A stretch of DNA of 45,829 bases from Terrabacter aerolatus (GTDB lineage: Bacteria; Actinomycetota; Actinomycetes; Actinomycetales; Dermatophilaceae): contig NZ_BJYX01000027.1 of assembly GCF_007991735.1 (NCBI RefSeq), forward strand, positions 1 through 45,829, written 5' to 3'. This document shows, piece after piece, positions 17,431 through 26,555 of this stretch. The notes beneath the pieces were generated by a model. It was not told the DNA's origin. It ran no database searches and saw only the letters and a program-made list of their open reading frames with translations. The translations under genes and the position numbers were made by a program. Within the stretch, counting starts at the first letter, position 1, and each line of letters opens with the position of its first letter.

Positions 17431-19139
17431 AGAAGGGCGCACCCCCGAAGATCCCGGGACTCGTCTTCGTCCAGCCGCTCGGCTCCGGCGGGTACGCCGA
17501 CGTCTTCCTCTACGAGCAGCAGAGCCCGCGCATGCCGGTCGCGGTCAAGGTGCTCAAGTCGGACGGCCTGACCGACGCCCTGCGCCAGCAGTTCGTCGAG
17601 GAGGCCGACACCATGGCCGCCCTCGGCGACCACCCCTACATCGTGCAGGTCTTCCGGTCCGGCACCTCCGACGACGGCCGGCCCTACCTCGTCATGAAGT
17701 ACTACCCGCCGCCCAACCTGGCCATGCGGGCGCGCGCCGAGCGCTTCTCCGTCGAGGACGTCCTGCGCACCGGCATCCAGCTCGCGAGCGCCGTCGAGAC
17801 GGCCCACCGCGCGCACATCACCCACCGTGACATCAAGCCCGCCAACGTGCTCGTCAGCGCCTACGGCGCTCCGGGCCTCACCGACTTCGGCATCGCCGGT
17901 CGCGGTGCGCGCGAGGGTGACGCCCCGCCCGAGGCCACCGACGACGTCGGTGTCTCCGTGCCGTGGGCGCCGCCCGAGGTCCTCTACGGCCAGAGCAACG
18001 GTGACGAGCGCTCCGACGTCTACTCCCTCGCCGCCACGCTGTGGCAGCTGCTCGTGGGACGCTCCCCGTTAGAAGTGCCCGGTGGCGACAACTCGGCGTA
18101 TGCGTTGATGCCGCGGATCCGCAGCACCGCGCCGCCGGCGACGGGCCGCCAGGACGTGCCGCCCGGCCTCGAGCGCCTGCTCGCCCAGGCCATGGCCAAG
18201 GACCCCGCGCACCGGCCGTCGTCGGCGCTGGAGTTCGCGCGGGCCCTGCAGGCCGTCGAGCAGCAGCAGCGGCTGGGCCGCACCCCGATCGTCGTGCTCG
18301 ACGATGAGGGCCACACGACGCTCGTGAGCCAGACGCAGGGTTCGCCGACCGGTCGTGCCGCCGACGACGAGGACCGCACCCGGATCAAGGCGCCGCAGAC
18401 GGTGGTGGCGCAGCCGCTCGGCCCCTCGCCCACCGCGCCGGACGGGGAGACCCGCCGTCGCCCCGACGGCGGCGCCGGTGCCCCGCGCTGGTCGCCGGCG
18501 CCGCTGCCGGGTGGAGCCCTCGCCGCGTCCGGGGCGCCGGTCCGTCCCGCTGCCACGACCGACCCGGTGACGAGCCAGACGGCGCCGCTCGGGTCGGACT
18601 CCTCCGACGAGGCGACGGTCCGACGGGCCGCGAGCACCGTTGGCGCACAGGCACTTCCGGCACCGGAACCCGTCCGGACCTCGCCGCTGTCCCGCCCTCC
18701 CGTGCTCTGGGGGCTGGCCGCCGGGGTCGTCGTGCTCGTGGGCCTGGTCGTCTTCCTCCTCCTGCGCCCGGCAGGCGACGGGGGTCAGGACGCCGCAGCC
18801 CCACCGACCCCGAGCGCGACGGTCTCGATGCCGGGCGACGACAGCGCCATCGGCGACGGTGTCTTCGACAAGCCGAGCGTCACCGCGAGGTCCGGAGCCG
18901 GCAGCGTCGGTTTCACGTGGAACTACCCCCAGCCGCAGAAGAAGGACACCTTCCGGCTGTCCTACGGTCCGACGCCCTCCGACGCGGGGAACCCCGACCG
19001 GTCGAGGACCGTCTCGGTCACGACCCCGACCTACACGGTCAAGGCGGCCAAGGGCATGAAGGTGTGCGCCACGGTGCGCGTGTCGCGTTCGGGCCAGATC
19101 TCACCGGGCTCCGACGTCCAGTGCGAGACGGCCCAGTGA
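17427..19139 (+). CDS. Membrane-anchored Ser/Thr protein kinase
   Basis: A 570-residue kinase of the bacterial Pkn type. The kinase domain (about 12-280) has GSGGYADV, the ATP-positioning Lys41, HRD (133-135) with Lys137 and Asn140, and DFG (153-155); the APE motif is PPE. A Pro/Ala linker with EDRTRIKAP follows, then one membrane helix (426-446) and an extracellular FN3-like domain (about 480-569) in place of PASTA repeats, so it probably does not sense muropeptides in the PknB way. The gene overlaps the FHA gene by GTGA. It contains the only TTA leucine codon I can find in any gene of the window (codon 215, 18069-18071), followed shortly by other rare codons. Confidence 0.95.
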   Translation: MKKGAPPKIPGLVFVQPLGSGGYADVFLYEQQSPRMPVAVKVLKSDGLTDALRQQFVEEADTMAALGDHPYIVQVFRSGTSDDGRPYLVMKYYPPPNLAMRARAERFSVEDVLRTGIQLASAVETAHRAHITHRDIKPANVLVSAYGAPGLTDFGIAGRGAREGDAPPEATDDVGVSVPWAPPEVLYGQSNGDERSDVYSLAATLWQLLVGRSPLEVPGGDNSAYALMPRIRSTAPPATGRQDVPPGLERLLAQAMAKDPAHRPSSALEFARALQAVEQQQRLGRTPIVVLDDEGHTTLVSQTQGSPTGRAADDEDRTRIKAPQTVVAQPLGPSPTAPDGETRRRPDGGAGAPRWSPAPLPGGALAASGAPVRPAATTDPVTSQTAPLGSDSSDEATVRRAASTVGAQALPAPEPVRTSPLSRPPVLWGLAAGVVVLVGLVVFLLLRPAGDGGQDAAAPPTPSATVSMPGDDSAIGDGVFDKPSVTARSGAGSVGFTWNYPQPQKKDTFRLSYGPTPSDAGNPDRSRTVSVTTPTYTVKAAKGMKVCATVRVSRSGQISPGSDVQCETAQ

Positions 19140-19370
19140 GGCGGGGCGAGCCGACGGGTCGCCTTCTCGACGGTCAGGTCGCGCGGCCCCTCGACGGGCG
19201 CGGAGTCGGGCAGGGCCTGAGTATGCCGGCGGGTGGACACCGCGCGACCGGGACGGCAGCCTCGTCCCCGACACCACCAAACCACCACAAGCTTCCGTAA
19301 CGCCGCACGGCTGGACATCGTTGAGCGTGTCAGCCCGAGGGCGTGTCGACAGGGATTAGGGGACCTGATC

Positions 19371-20156
19371 GTGATCCACAGCAAGGTGACCGTCGTGTTC
19401 TGCGGCGAGGAGTACTCCGTGTCACCCGAGACCGGTCTGACGATCGGGCGCACGGGGGACGTCGAGGTCGACGACAACCCGTACCTGCACCGCACCTTCC
19501 TCGTCGTCTCGTTCGAGAACGGCTTCTGGTGGATCAGCAACACCGGCTCGACGCTGACGGCCACGGTCGCCGACGAGCAGGGCCTCTTCCAGGCATGGCT
19601 CAACCCGGGCGCGAAGATCCCGCTCGCGATGAAGAAGCTCATCGTCTGGTTCACGGCAGGGCCCACGACCTACGACTTCGAGATCCACGTGGCGAGCCCG
19701 GCGTTCAAGTCCGTGACGTCCGAGCCGGCCGCCGACGAGGACGACGACGAGGTGGGGGCCGCCACGGTCGGCCGGGTGTCGTTCACCCCGGACCAGAAGC
19801 TGCTCGTCGTCGCGCTCTGCGAGCCGTTCCTGAGGCGCCGGGAAGCGGGTACGAGTCAGATACCCTCCTCGGCCGTCGCCGCAGATCGGCTCGGCTGGAC
19901 CCTGACACGTTTCAACCGCAAGCTCGACAACGTCTGCCAGAAGCTCGCCGATGCCGGCACCCGCGGGCTGCACGGTGGCGTCGGCAAGCTCGCGACCAAC
20001 CGGAAGGCGCGGCTCGTCGAGCACGCCCTCTCGACCAAGCTCGTCACCGAGGGTGACCTCGCCCTCCTCGACGAGCCGGTCACCACCGACAGCACGCCCG
20101 AGGTAGAGAACAGGGTCGACGCCCGCACGGCCGTCGCCGAACAGGGGAACGCATGA
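19371..20156 (+). CDS. FHA domain protein with C-terminal winged-helix-like domain
   Basis: A 261-residue protein. The N-terminal 105 residues form an FHA-like domain (LTIGRTGDVEVDD, YLHRTFLVV, WWISNTGS). After an acidic linker (DEDDDE), residues about 145-245 are helical and Lys/Arg-rich, with an ordered pattern (SSAVAADRLGWTLTRFNRKLDNVCQKL) that looks like a winged helix. It may couple phosphothreonine binding to DNA or protein binding. The start is the GTG at 19371, preceded by AGGGGA; longer frames begin in the 231-bp gap, which shows non-coding composition. The stop overlaps the giant gene's ATG. The gap 19140-19370 holds one CGGCATAC octamer and a comparatively A+T-rich stretch (19281-19305), so a separate promoter is possible. 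Confidence 0.82.
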   Translation: MIHSKVTVVFCGEEYSVSPETGLTIGRTGDVEVDDNPYLHRTFLVVSFENGFWWISNTGSTLTATVADEQGLFQAWLNPGAKIPLAMKKLIVWFTAGPTTYDFEIHVASPAFKSVTSEPAADEDDDEVGAATVGRVSFTPDQKLLVVALCEPFLRRREAGTSQIPSSAVAADRLGWTLTRFNRKLDNVCQKLADAGTRGLHGGVGKLATNRKARLVEHALSTKLVTEGDLALLDEPVTTDSTPEVENRVDARTAVAEQGNA

Positions 20157-23100
20157 GCACCGCCGTCACCAAGCGACGCATCGGGGTCGTCTCGACCGTC
20201 GTCGTCGCCCTCGTCGCCAGCCTGCTCGTCTGGCTCGCGACCCGCAGCGAGGGGGAGGTGGCCCGCAAGGCCGACCTCAACGACGGCGGGGTCTGGGTCA
20301 CCAACTCGGAGCAGTCCCGTTTCGGTCGCATCAACAAGGCCGCGGGTCAGCTCGACGCCGGGGTCTACGCCGACGTGAGCGCCAGCTCCGGGCTCGACAC
20401 GTACCAGGACGGCGCCGCCGTCGTCGGCTACACCAAGGCGAGCAACCAGGTCATCCCGATCAACCCCGCCGAGGGCACGCTCCGCTCCGAGCAGGCCGTC
20501 CTGCTGCCCAAGGCGAGCACGGCGACGGGCAACCGCGTCTTCACCGCCTCGCCGATCGACCTGCGGGGCGGCAGCATCGCGATGATCGACCCGGCCACCG
20601 GAGACCTGCGCGTCCAGCGGGTCGACGACCGGGGTGGGGTCACCGGCCTCGAGTCCCTCCAGCCGCAGGCCAAGCCCGTGGCCAAGGTCGGTGGCAACGC
20701 GGCCGTCGCCGTCGGGGTCGACGGCACCGTCTACGCGCTGTCGGCCGAGAAGGGCACGGTCACCGTGCTCCGTCCCCGGGGTGACGCCTTCGACAAGCCC
20801 GTCACGACCGACCTCAAGTTCTCCTCGAAGTCGGCACAGGTCACGGCCGTCGGCGGGCACTGGGTGGTGTGGGACTCCGGCACCGACAAGCTCTACTCCG
20901 ACGCCCTGGCCCAGCCGCAGCAGCTGTCGGTCGGCAACGCCGAGCCCGGCAACCCCGCCTTCGCCGCGCTGCAGCAGCCCGGGCCCGACGCCTCGACGGT
21001 CCTCATCCAGGACGAGACGCAGCTCTCGCAGGTGTCCCTGACGGGTGACAGCCCGACCACCGGTGGGGTCAAGCTGAGCCAGGGGGCCCCGGGCCAGCAG
21101 CTCCTCCTCTCCGCCCCCGTCCGCCTCGCGAGCTGCATCCACGCGGCGTGGGCCGGGCCCTCCAACGTCTACTACGGCCGCAACTGCGGCTCGCCCAACG
21201 ACGCCGACACGGTCGACCTCGGCGCGATGAAGAAGGGCGTGCGCGCCGACGGCGTCAAGCTGCGCGTCAACCGAGGGCTCATCGTCCTCAACGACCTCGA
21301 CTCCGGCGACGTCTGGGACATCGACCGCGACAAGGTCAAGATCGACAACTGGAACTCGGTCATCCCGCCGCCGCAGAACGACAACAAGAACACGAAGAAG
21401 GACCAGAACCTCCTCGACGACCAGCAGACGCGGACGCCGCCCAAGGCGCAGCCCGACACGATGCAGGTGCGTCCCGGTCGCACGTCGACGTTGCACGTCC
21501 TCGACAACGACTCCGACAGCCAGGGCTCGATCCTGGCCATCGCGCCGGGCGACGTGACCGCCCCCGACGTCGCCGGGATCGCGGCGACCCCGTCGGTCGA
21601 CGGGCAGACCGTCCAGGTGACGGTGCCCCAGGAGCCGTCCGCGTCGACGTTCTCGTTCAGCTACACCGTCAACAACGGCACGTCTGCGGCGAACGGCCGC
21701 GCCACGGCCAAGGTGACGGTGCGCATCGTCGGCCCCGACGTCAACACCCCGCCGCGCCTGCGCGCGGGTCAGTCACGGCTCGCCTCCAGCGCCTATCCCG
21801 TCGTCGCGGGCGGCACGGCCAAGATCGGCGTCATCGCCGACTGGCGTGACGCGGAGAACGACCCCCTCCAGGTCACCGCGGGCGACCCCACCGTCGGGGT
21901 CGACGGTGCCGGGGCGCTGACCGTCCACGCGCAGGACCGGTCCGGTCAGCAGGTCGTCAGCTACCAGATCGACGACGGGCGCGGCGGCACGACGCCCTCG
22001 ACGGTCGCCCTGCGCGTGCTCGGGGACAACGACCGCGCCGTGGCGCCGCGCACCCAGCCGGACGTCCTGCGGGCCGTGGTGGGCAAGCCGGTCCAGCTGC
22101 AGCCGCTCGGCAACGACATCCCCGGCGCCGATCCCAGCGACCCCGAGGCGCAGATGCACCTCGCGCAGCAGGTCCGGGGCCCCGGGCAGCTGACCATCGA
22201 CACGAACCTCGACACCAACGTGCTCACGGTGACCGGGCAGACGCCCGGCACCTCGACGATCACGTATGCCGCGCAGGTCGGCGCCGCGGTCAGCGTCGGT
22301 CGCGTGCGCGTCGACATCCTGCCCGACCCGTCCAAGGACCTGCCGCCGGTGGCCTCGCCCGACGCGGCCGTCGTCCGGGGCCAGGCGCCGGTCATCGCCG
22401 ACGTCCTGTCCAACGACTACAGCCCGCGCAGCGACGTGCTCGTCGTGCAGCGCGTCGTGTCGGACGGCCAGTGGCTTCGCGCCTCGATCGTCCAGGGGCG
22501 CTGGGTCCGCGTCCAGGCCACCGGGCCGCTGACCGACGGCCAGCCGCGCCGCGGCATCGTCAGCTACACCATCTCCGACGGCACGAGGACGGCCGTCGGC
22601 CAGCTCTCCGTCGTGCAGAAGCCGGAGCTCAAGGCGCAGGTGCTGCCGACCGTCGTCAACGACACCGCGGTGGTGCGCGTCGGTGACGCGGTCACCGTGC
22701 CGGTGCTCGACAACGACTCGATGACCGAGGGGATCCCGCTCGTGCTCGACCCCGGTGGCGTGCGGGTCCTCTCCGGCGGGGGCCAGGCCTTCGCGTCCGG
22801 TTCGGTCGTGCGCTACGTCCCCGACACGGCGCCCATCACCGGCCCACGCACCGCGATCCTGGAGTACACCGCCTACCCCGAGGGGCTGCGGCCGCGCTCG
22901 GCGACCGGGCGCGTCACGGTGACGGTCATGCCCCTGCCCGACGCGACGAAGAACCCCGACCAGCCCCCGACGGCACGCTCCTTCTCGGCGAGCGTCACGG
23001 CCGGCGACACGCTCTCGATCACCGTCCCGACGAGCGGCGTCGACCCCGACGGCGACCTGACCTTCGTCAGCGGCATCGTCGGTGAGGACGGCGGACCGGT

Positions 23101-26100
23101 CAACCTCAAGCTCGGGCGCGTCGACGGTTTCGGCGCCGCGACGATCCGGTACGAGGCCTACCCGCGCAGCTCGGGCACCGAGGTCATCCGCTACCAGCTG
23201 CGCGACCGCTTCGGCCTCTCGAGCGAGGGGCTGATCCGGGTCGGCGTCGTGCAACCCGGCGACCCCCAGCCGCCGATCGCGGTCGAGGACGACATCGTCG
23301 CCGCCCCGGGGCGCACCGTGCACGCCGACGTGCTGTCCAACGACCTCATCGGTGCGGGTGACTCGGTGCAGTTCGAGGACCTCACCAAGCTCAACGACGC
23401 CGACGTGCTCAAGGACTTCAAGCGCCAGAAGGACAACACCTTCGACGTCGTGACCCCGGAGGAGGGCCCCGCCAAGGTGCTCGCCTACGGCATCACGGAC
23501 GGCCTCTTCGACCCTTCGCGCTCGACGCTGACCGTGCGCGGGCAGAAGGGCTTCAACAACCCGCCCGTCGCCGTCGACGACACCGCGGTGCTCAAGCCGG
23601 GCCAGACGACCGTCCTCGTCGACGCGCTCGCCAACGACCGGGACCTCGACGGGCCCCAGAGCTCGCTGCACATCACGAAGGTCGTCGGCACCGGCGTGAC
23701 GCTCGAGGGCCGCAAGGTCCACATCCAGGTGCGTCCCGAAGCAAGGGTCGTGCCCTACGTCATCGAGGACGCCGACGGCGCCCCCGCGATGGCCCTCATC
23801 TACGTTCCCGCCGGCAACAACGGCATGCCCTACGTCGTCGACGGCAAGACCATCATGATGGGCGCCAACTCGACGACGAAGATCAAGCTGTCCGACTACG
23901 TCACCGACCCGCGCGGCGGCTCCGTGACGCTGACCTCCCCGGACACCGTCTCGACGAGCCCCAAGGAGAACCTCCAGCAGACGGTCGACTCCTCGACCGC
24001 GCTGACCCTCAGCTCCACGAACGGCTACGTCGGTCCGGCCGCGCTCATGCTCGAGGTGACCAACGCCAAGAGCCCGCAGGACAAGACGGCGCAGAAGGCC
24101 TACGTGACGATCCCCGTGCAGATCGGTCCGGCCGTGCCCGTGCTGCGCTGCCCGGACCACGAGGTCCAGCTCGTCGCGGACGGCCCGGCCCGCACCGTCG
24201 ACATCCCCCGCCTGTGCCACGCCTGGCTCCCGACGGGCATGTCCGACAGCCAGGCCCAGTACGAGGCGAAGTGGGACCAGGCCGTGGACCGGGTCGACCT
24301 GGCCCAGAGCGGGGCCGGTGGTCGTGACGTCGTGCTCAAGGCCGAGCCTGCCGCTCAGGCGGGTGCCACCGGGTCGTTCACGGTCAACGCCAAGGGCAGC
24401 ACCGACTCGTTCAAGGTGCGGGTCCGGGTCGTCAGCTCGCCGCCCATCGCGACGCTGCGCCCGGCTCACATCGAGGGCCTCATCGCCGGCACGAGCCGGA
24501 CGCTCAACCTCGCGCAGTACCTCGACAGTCCGCTCGGGGCGCCGCAGTGCGCGATCCAGTCGGTGCGGGTCGTCTCCGGGACCGGGCTCACGTCCAGCCA
24601 GAGCGGCTGCCAGCTCACCGTCTCGGCGAGCAGCACGGCCCGCGGTGACGGTCGGGTCCAGGTCCAGGTCGTCGACGCCCCGGGCCGGTCTTTCGCCGTC
24701 GGCGAGGTCACGGTCAGCGTGCGCAGCAAGCCCGACCCGACCGGCGCCCCGGTCGCCGTCGCCGACCGGATCCTCGGCAGCACGGCCCGGGTCGAGTGGC
24801 AGCCCCCGGCCTACGACGGCGGCCTGCCGATCCTCGAGTACGAGGTCAGTGCCGTCGGCGGTCCGACGCAGAAGTGCACCGCGTCGCCGTGCACCATCAC
24901 GGGCCTGACGAACGGGCAGGACTACCGCTTCACGGTGCGCTCGCGCAACGCCGTCGACTGGTCGCTCCCGAGCCCCGAGAGCAACACGGTGCGCCCCGAC
25001 ACCAAGCCCGAGGCCACGTCGATCACGACGATCGTCGCCGGCGACCACACCCTGAACACGTCGTGGTCGGCCCCCGTCAACAAGGGCAGCGCCATCGACC
25101 AGTACCGGGTGCAGTGGGTCAACATCGGCTCGGGCGCCGGACAGAGCGGGTCCAAGCCGGTCCCCGCGCCGCAGCTGTCGACCGTGATCTCGGGCCTCGT
25201 CAACGACGACGCCTACCAGGTGCGGGTGCAGGCGCACAACGGTGCCGGCTGGGGTCCGTACGGCCCGCAGGTCAAGGGCCAGTCGTTCGGCACCCCTCCG
25301 CCGGTGCCGGCGCCGACCCTGACGCCGCGCACCCCGTCGCCCGGCGACGCGAACGCCCAGGTGACGATCCGGTGGCCCGCCACCGACCCCAACGGTCCGC
25401 CGATCACGAAGTACGACGTCTTCCGCCGCACCGGTGGCGGGGCGTGGACCGGCATCGCCTCCGTCTCCGGCGGCGACCCGCGCGTCGTCAGCGACACCGT
25501 CCCGTACCAGGGCCAGACGGTCGAGTACACCGTCACGGCGACCAACGGCGGCCCGGCCACGTCGACGAAGTCGAACTTCTCGGGCTACAAGGCCGACGGC
25601 ATCCCGCAGACGCCGACCCTCAATGCCGTGAGCACCCCGAACGCCGACTACAGGGGCGTCGCGTCGTTCACGCTCGGCGACTCCCGGTCCACCGGCTACG
25701 GCACCGTGAACTGGCAGACGTCCGAGGGGCGGAGCGGTTCGTGGGCCTGCTCGGGCGGCTGCTCGGGCGGCACGGCCGGCAACCTGGGCACGAACGCCCA
25801 GTCGATGCAGGTCCAGGCCTGCAACGTCGCCGGCAAGTGCTCGCCCTGGTCGAACTCGGTCAGCTACCACCCCTACGGTCCGACCCAGGCCGTGAGCGGC
25901 CTCCGGGCCAGCTCGGTCGGCGACCACGACATCACCTTCTCGTGGGGTGCGGCGCCCGACAACGGCAACGCCATCGACTACTACTCGGTCTCGAGCAGTG
26001 GAGGTGGCAGCGGCTGCGACGGTCGCACCGGCGCGACGTCGTGCACCGTCTCGGGACTCGGCTACTCCAGCAGCGTCACCGTGACCGTCACCGCGCACGC

Positions 26101-26470
26101 GCCCCGCTCGGGCAACGGTCCCTCACGGTCGGCATCCGCGACGACGAACGCGGCGCCGAAGCCGCAGGTGACCTTCATCGGTCACGGGTCGCTCTGCGGC
26201 GCTGAGTGCAAGACGGGCAGCGACCCCTGCACGACGACCTGCTACCACATCGGCTACACGCTGCAGAACTACCAGGGGTCGATCAGCTGCACCTTCGACA
26301 GCGACAAGGGCGGCTGGGCCCTCCCGGACAACGGCGGCAGCGGCACCCACCGGCCGACGAACGGCTCGAACAACTCGGGCAAGTACTACGGCTACCCCGG
26401 CGGCTGGGTGTCGATCACCTGCAGCGGTTCCAACGGCAGCGACTCCGCGAGGCGAAGTCCGTGGGGCTGA
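20153..26470 (+). CDS. Giant Ig-like/fibronectin type III surface protein
   Basis: A 2105-residue protein with a short cytoplasmic N-terminus, one uncleaved membrane helix (about 10-29) and everything else outside. Residues about 40-400 have repeated strand patterns that could form a beta-propeller. About 430-1300 holds a row of Ig/cadherin-like domains marked by LDNDSD-type motifs near residues 448, 648, 750, 850, 1059 and 1156. About 1530-2000 contains at least four FN3-type domains (WQPPAYDGGLPILEYEV and similar). The last 100 residues are a distinct Cys-containing domain (eight or so Cys), possibly disulfide-linked. No LPXTG or other sorting signal is seen. It matches the Fn3 protein of the bifidobacterial PFNA cluster in position and design. 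Adhesion or wall contact is inference. Confidence 0.92.
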   Translation: MSTAVTKRRIGVVSTVVVALVASLLVWLATRSEGEVARKADLNDGGVWVTNSEQSRFGRINKAAGQLDAGVYADVSASSGLDTYQDGAAVVGYTKASNQVIPINPAEGTLRSEQAVLLPKASTATGNRVFTASPIDLRGGSIAMIDPATGDLRVQRVDDRGGVTGLESLQPQAKPVAKVGGNAAVAVGVDGTVYALSAEKGTVTVLRPRGDAFDKPVTTDLKFSSKSAQVTAVGGHWVVWDSGTDKLYSDALAQPQQLSVGNAEPGNPAFAALQQPGPDASTVLIQDETQLSQVSLTGDSPTTGGVKLSQGAPGQQLLLSAPVRLASCIHAAWAGPSNVYYGRNCGSPNDADTVDLGAMKKGVRADGVKLRVNRGLIVLNDLDSGDVWDIDRDKVKIDNWNSVIPPPQNDNKNTKKDQNLLDDQQTRTPPKAQPDTMQVRPGRTSTLHVLDNDSDSQGSILAIAPGDVTAPDVAGIAATPSVDGQTVQVTVPQEPSASTFSFSYTVNNGTSAANGRATAKVTVRIVGPDVNTPPRLRAGQSRLASSAYPVVAGGTAKIGVIADWRDAENDPLQVTAGDPTVGVDGAGALTVHAQDRSGQQVVSYQIDDGRGGTTPSTVALRVLGDNDRAVAPRTQPDVLRAVVGKPVQLQPLGNDIPGADPSDPEAQMHLAQQVRGPGQLTIDTNLDTNVLTVTGQTPGTSTITYAAQVGAAVSVGRVRVDILPDPSKDLPPVASPDAAVVRGQAPVIADVLSNDYSPRSDVLVVQRVVSDGQWLRASIVQGRWVRVQATGPLTDGQPRRGIVSYTISDGTRTAVGQLSVVQKPELKAQVLPTVVNDTAVVRVGDAVTVPVLDNDSMTEGIPLVLDPGGVRVLSGGGQAFASGSVVRYVPDTAPITGPRTAILEYTAYPEGLRPRSATGRVTVTVMPLPDATKNPDQPPTARSFSASVTAGDTLSITVPTSGVDPDGDLTFVSGIVGEDGGPVNLKLGRVDGFGAATIRYEAYPRSSGTEVIRYQLRDRFGLSSEGLIRVGVVQPGDPQPPIAVEDDIVAAPGRTVHADVLSNDLIGAGDSVQFEDLTKLNDADVLKDFKRQKDNTFDVVTPEEGPAKVLAYGITDGLFDPSRSTLTVRGQKGFNNPPVAVDDTAVLKPGQTTVLVDALANDRDLDGPQSSLHITKVVGTGVTLEGRKVHIQVRPEARVVPYVIEDADGAPAMALIYVPAGNNGMPYVVDGKTIMMGANSTTKIKLSDYVTDPRGGSVTLTSPDTVSTSPKENLQQTVDSSTALTLSSTNGYVGPAALMLEVTNAKSPQDKTAQKAYVTIPVQIGPAVPVLRCPDHEVQLVADGPARTVDIPRLCHAWLPTGMSDSQAQYEAKWDQAVDRVDLAQSGAGGRDVVLKAEPAAQAGATGSFTVNAKGSTDSFKVRVRVVSSPPIATLRPAHIEGLIAGTSRTLNLAQYLDSPLGAPQCAIQSVRVVSGTGLTSSQSGCQLTVSASSTARGDGRVQVQVVDAPGRSFAVGEVTVSVRSKPDPTGAPVAVADRILGSTARVEWQPPAYDGGLPILEYEVSAVGGPTQKCTASPCTITGLTNGQDYRFTVRSRNAVDWSLPSPESNTVRPDTKPEATSITTIVAGDHTLNTSWSAPVNKGSAIDQYRVQWVNIGSGAGQSGSKPVPAPQLSTVISGLVNDDAYQVRVQAHNGAGWGPYGPQVKGQSFGTPPPVPAPTLTPRTPSPGDANAQVTIRWPATDPNGPPITKYDVFRRTGGGAWTGIASVSGGDPRVVSDTVPYQGQTVEYTVTATNGGPATSTKSNFSGYKADGIPQTPTLNAVSTPNADYRGVASFTLGDSRSTGYGTVNWQTSEGRSGSWACSGGCSGGTAGNLGTNAQSMQVQACNVAGKCSPWSNSVSYHPYGPTQAVSGLRASSVGDHDITFSWGAAPDNGNAIDYYSVSSSGGGSGCDGRTGATSCTVSGLGYSSSVTVTVTAHAPRSGNGPSRSASATTNAAPKPQVTFIGHGSLCGAECKTGSDPCTTTCYHIGYTLQNYQGSISCTFDSDKGGWALPDNGGSGTHRPTNGSNNSGKYYGYPGGWVSITCSGSNGSDSARRSPWG

Positions 26471-26489
26471 CGCCGCTGCCTCAGCGGCG
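26471..26489 (+). terminator. Intra-operon hairpin after the giant surface-protein gene
   Basis: CGCCGCTG (26471-26478) and CAGCGGCG (26482-26489) are perfect arms around CCT, beginning at the base after the stop codon. No T-tract follows and moxR starts 66 bp later, so partial termination or mRNA stabilisation is more likely than a full stop. A CGGCATAC octamer lies 20 bp further (26509-26516). The rest of the 85-bp gap holds the AGGAGA ribosome site of moxR. Confidence 0.45.
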
Positions 26490-26555
26490 CCCTCCCCACC
26501 CGGCCACACGGCATACCCCCACTTCGATGAAACACCCGACAGGAGAACGACACCC

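Noticed and set aside
17400-19139. PASTA-domain PknB
   Set aside because: The kinase ectodomain is a single FN3-like domain; no PASTA repeats are present, so it is not named pknB.
21773-26098. A 1441-codon open frame antisense to the giant surface-protein gene
   Set aside because: Same artefact: repetitive Val/Asp/Gly/Arg composition, no start signal, and the plus strand carries convincing Ig and FN3 domains.
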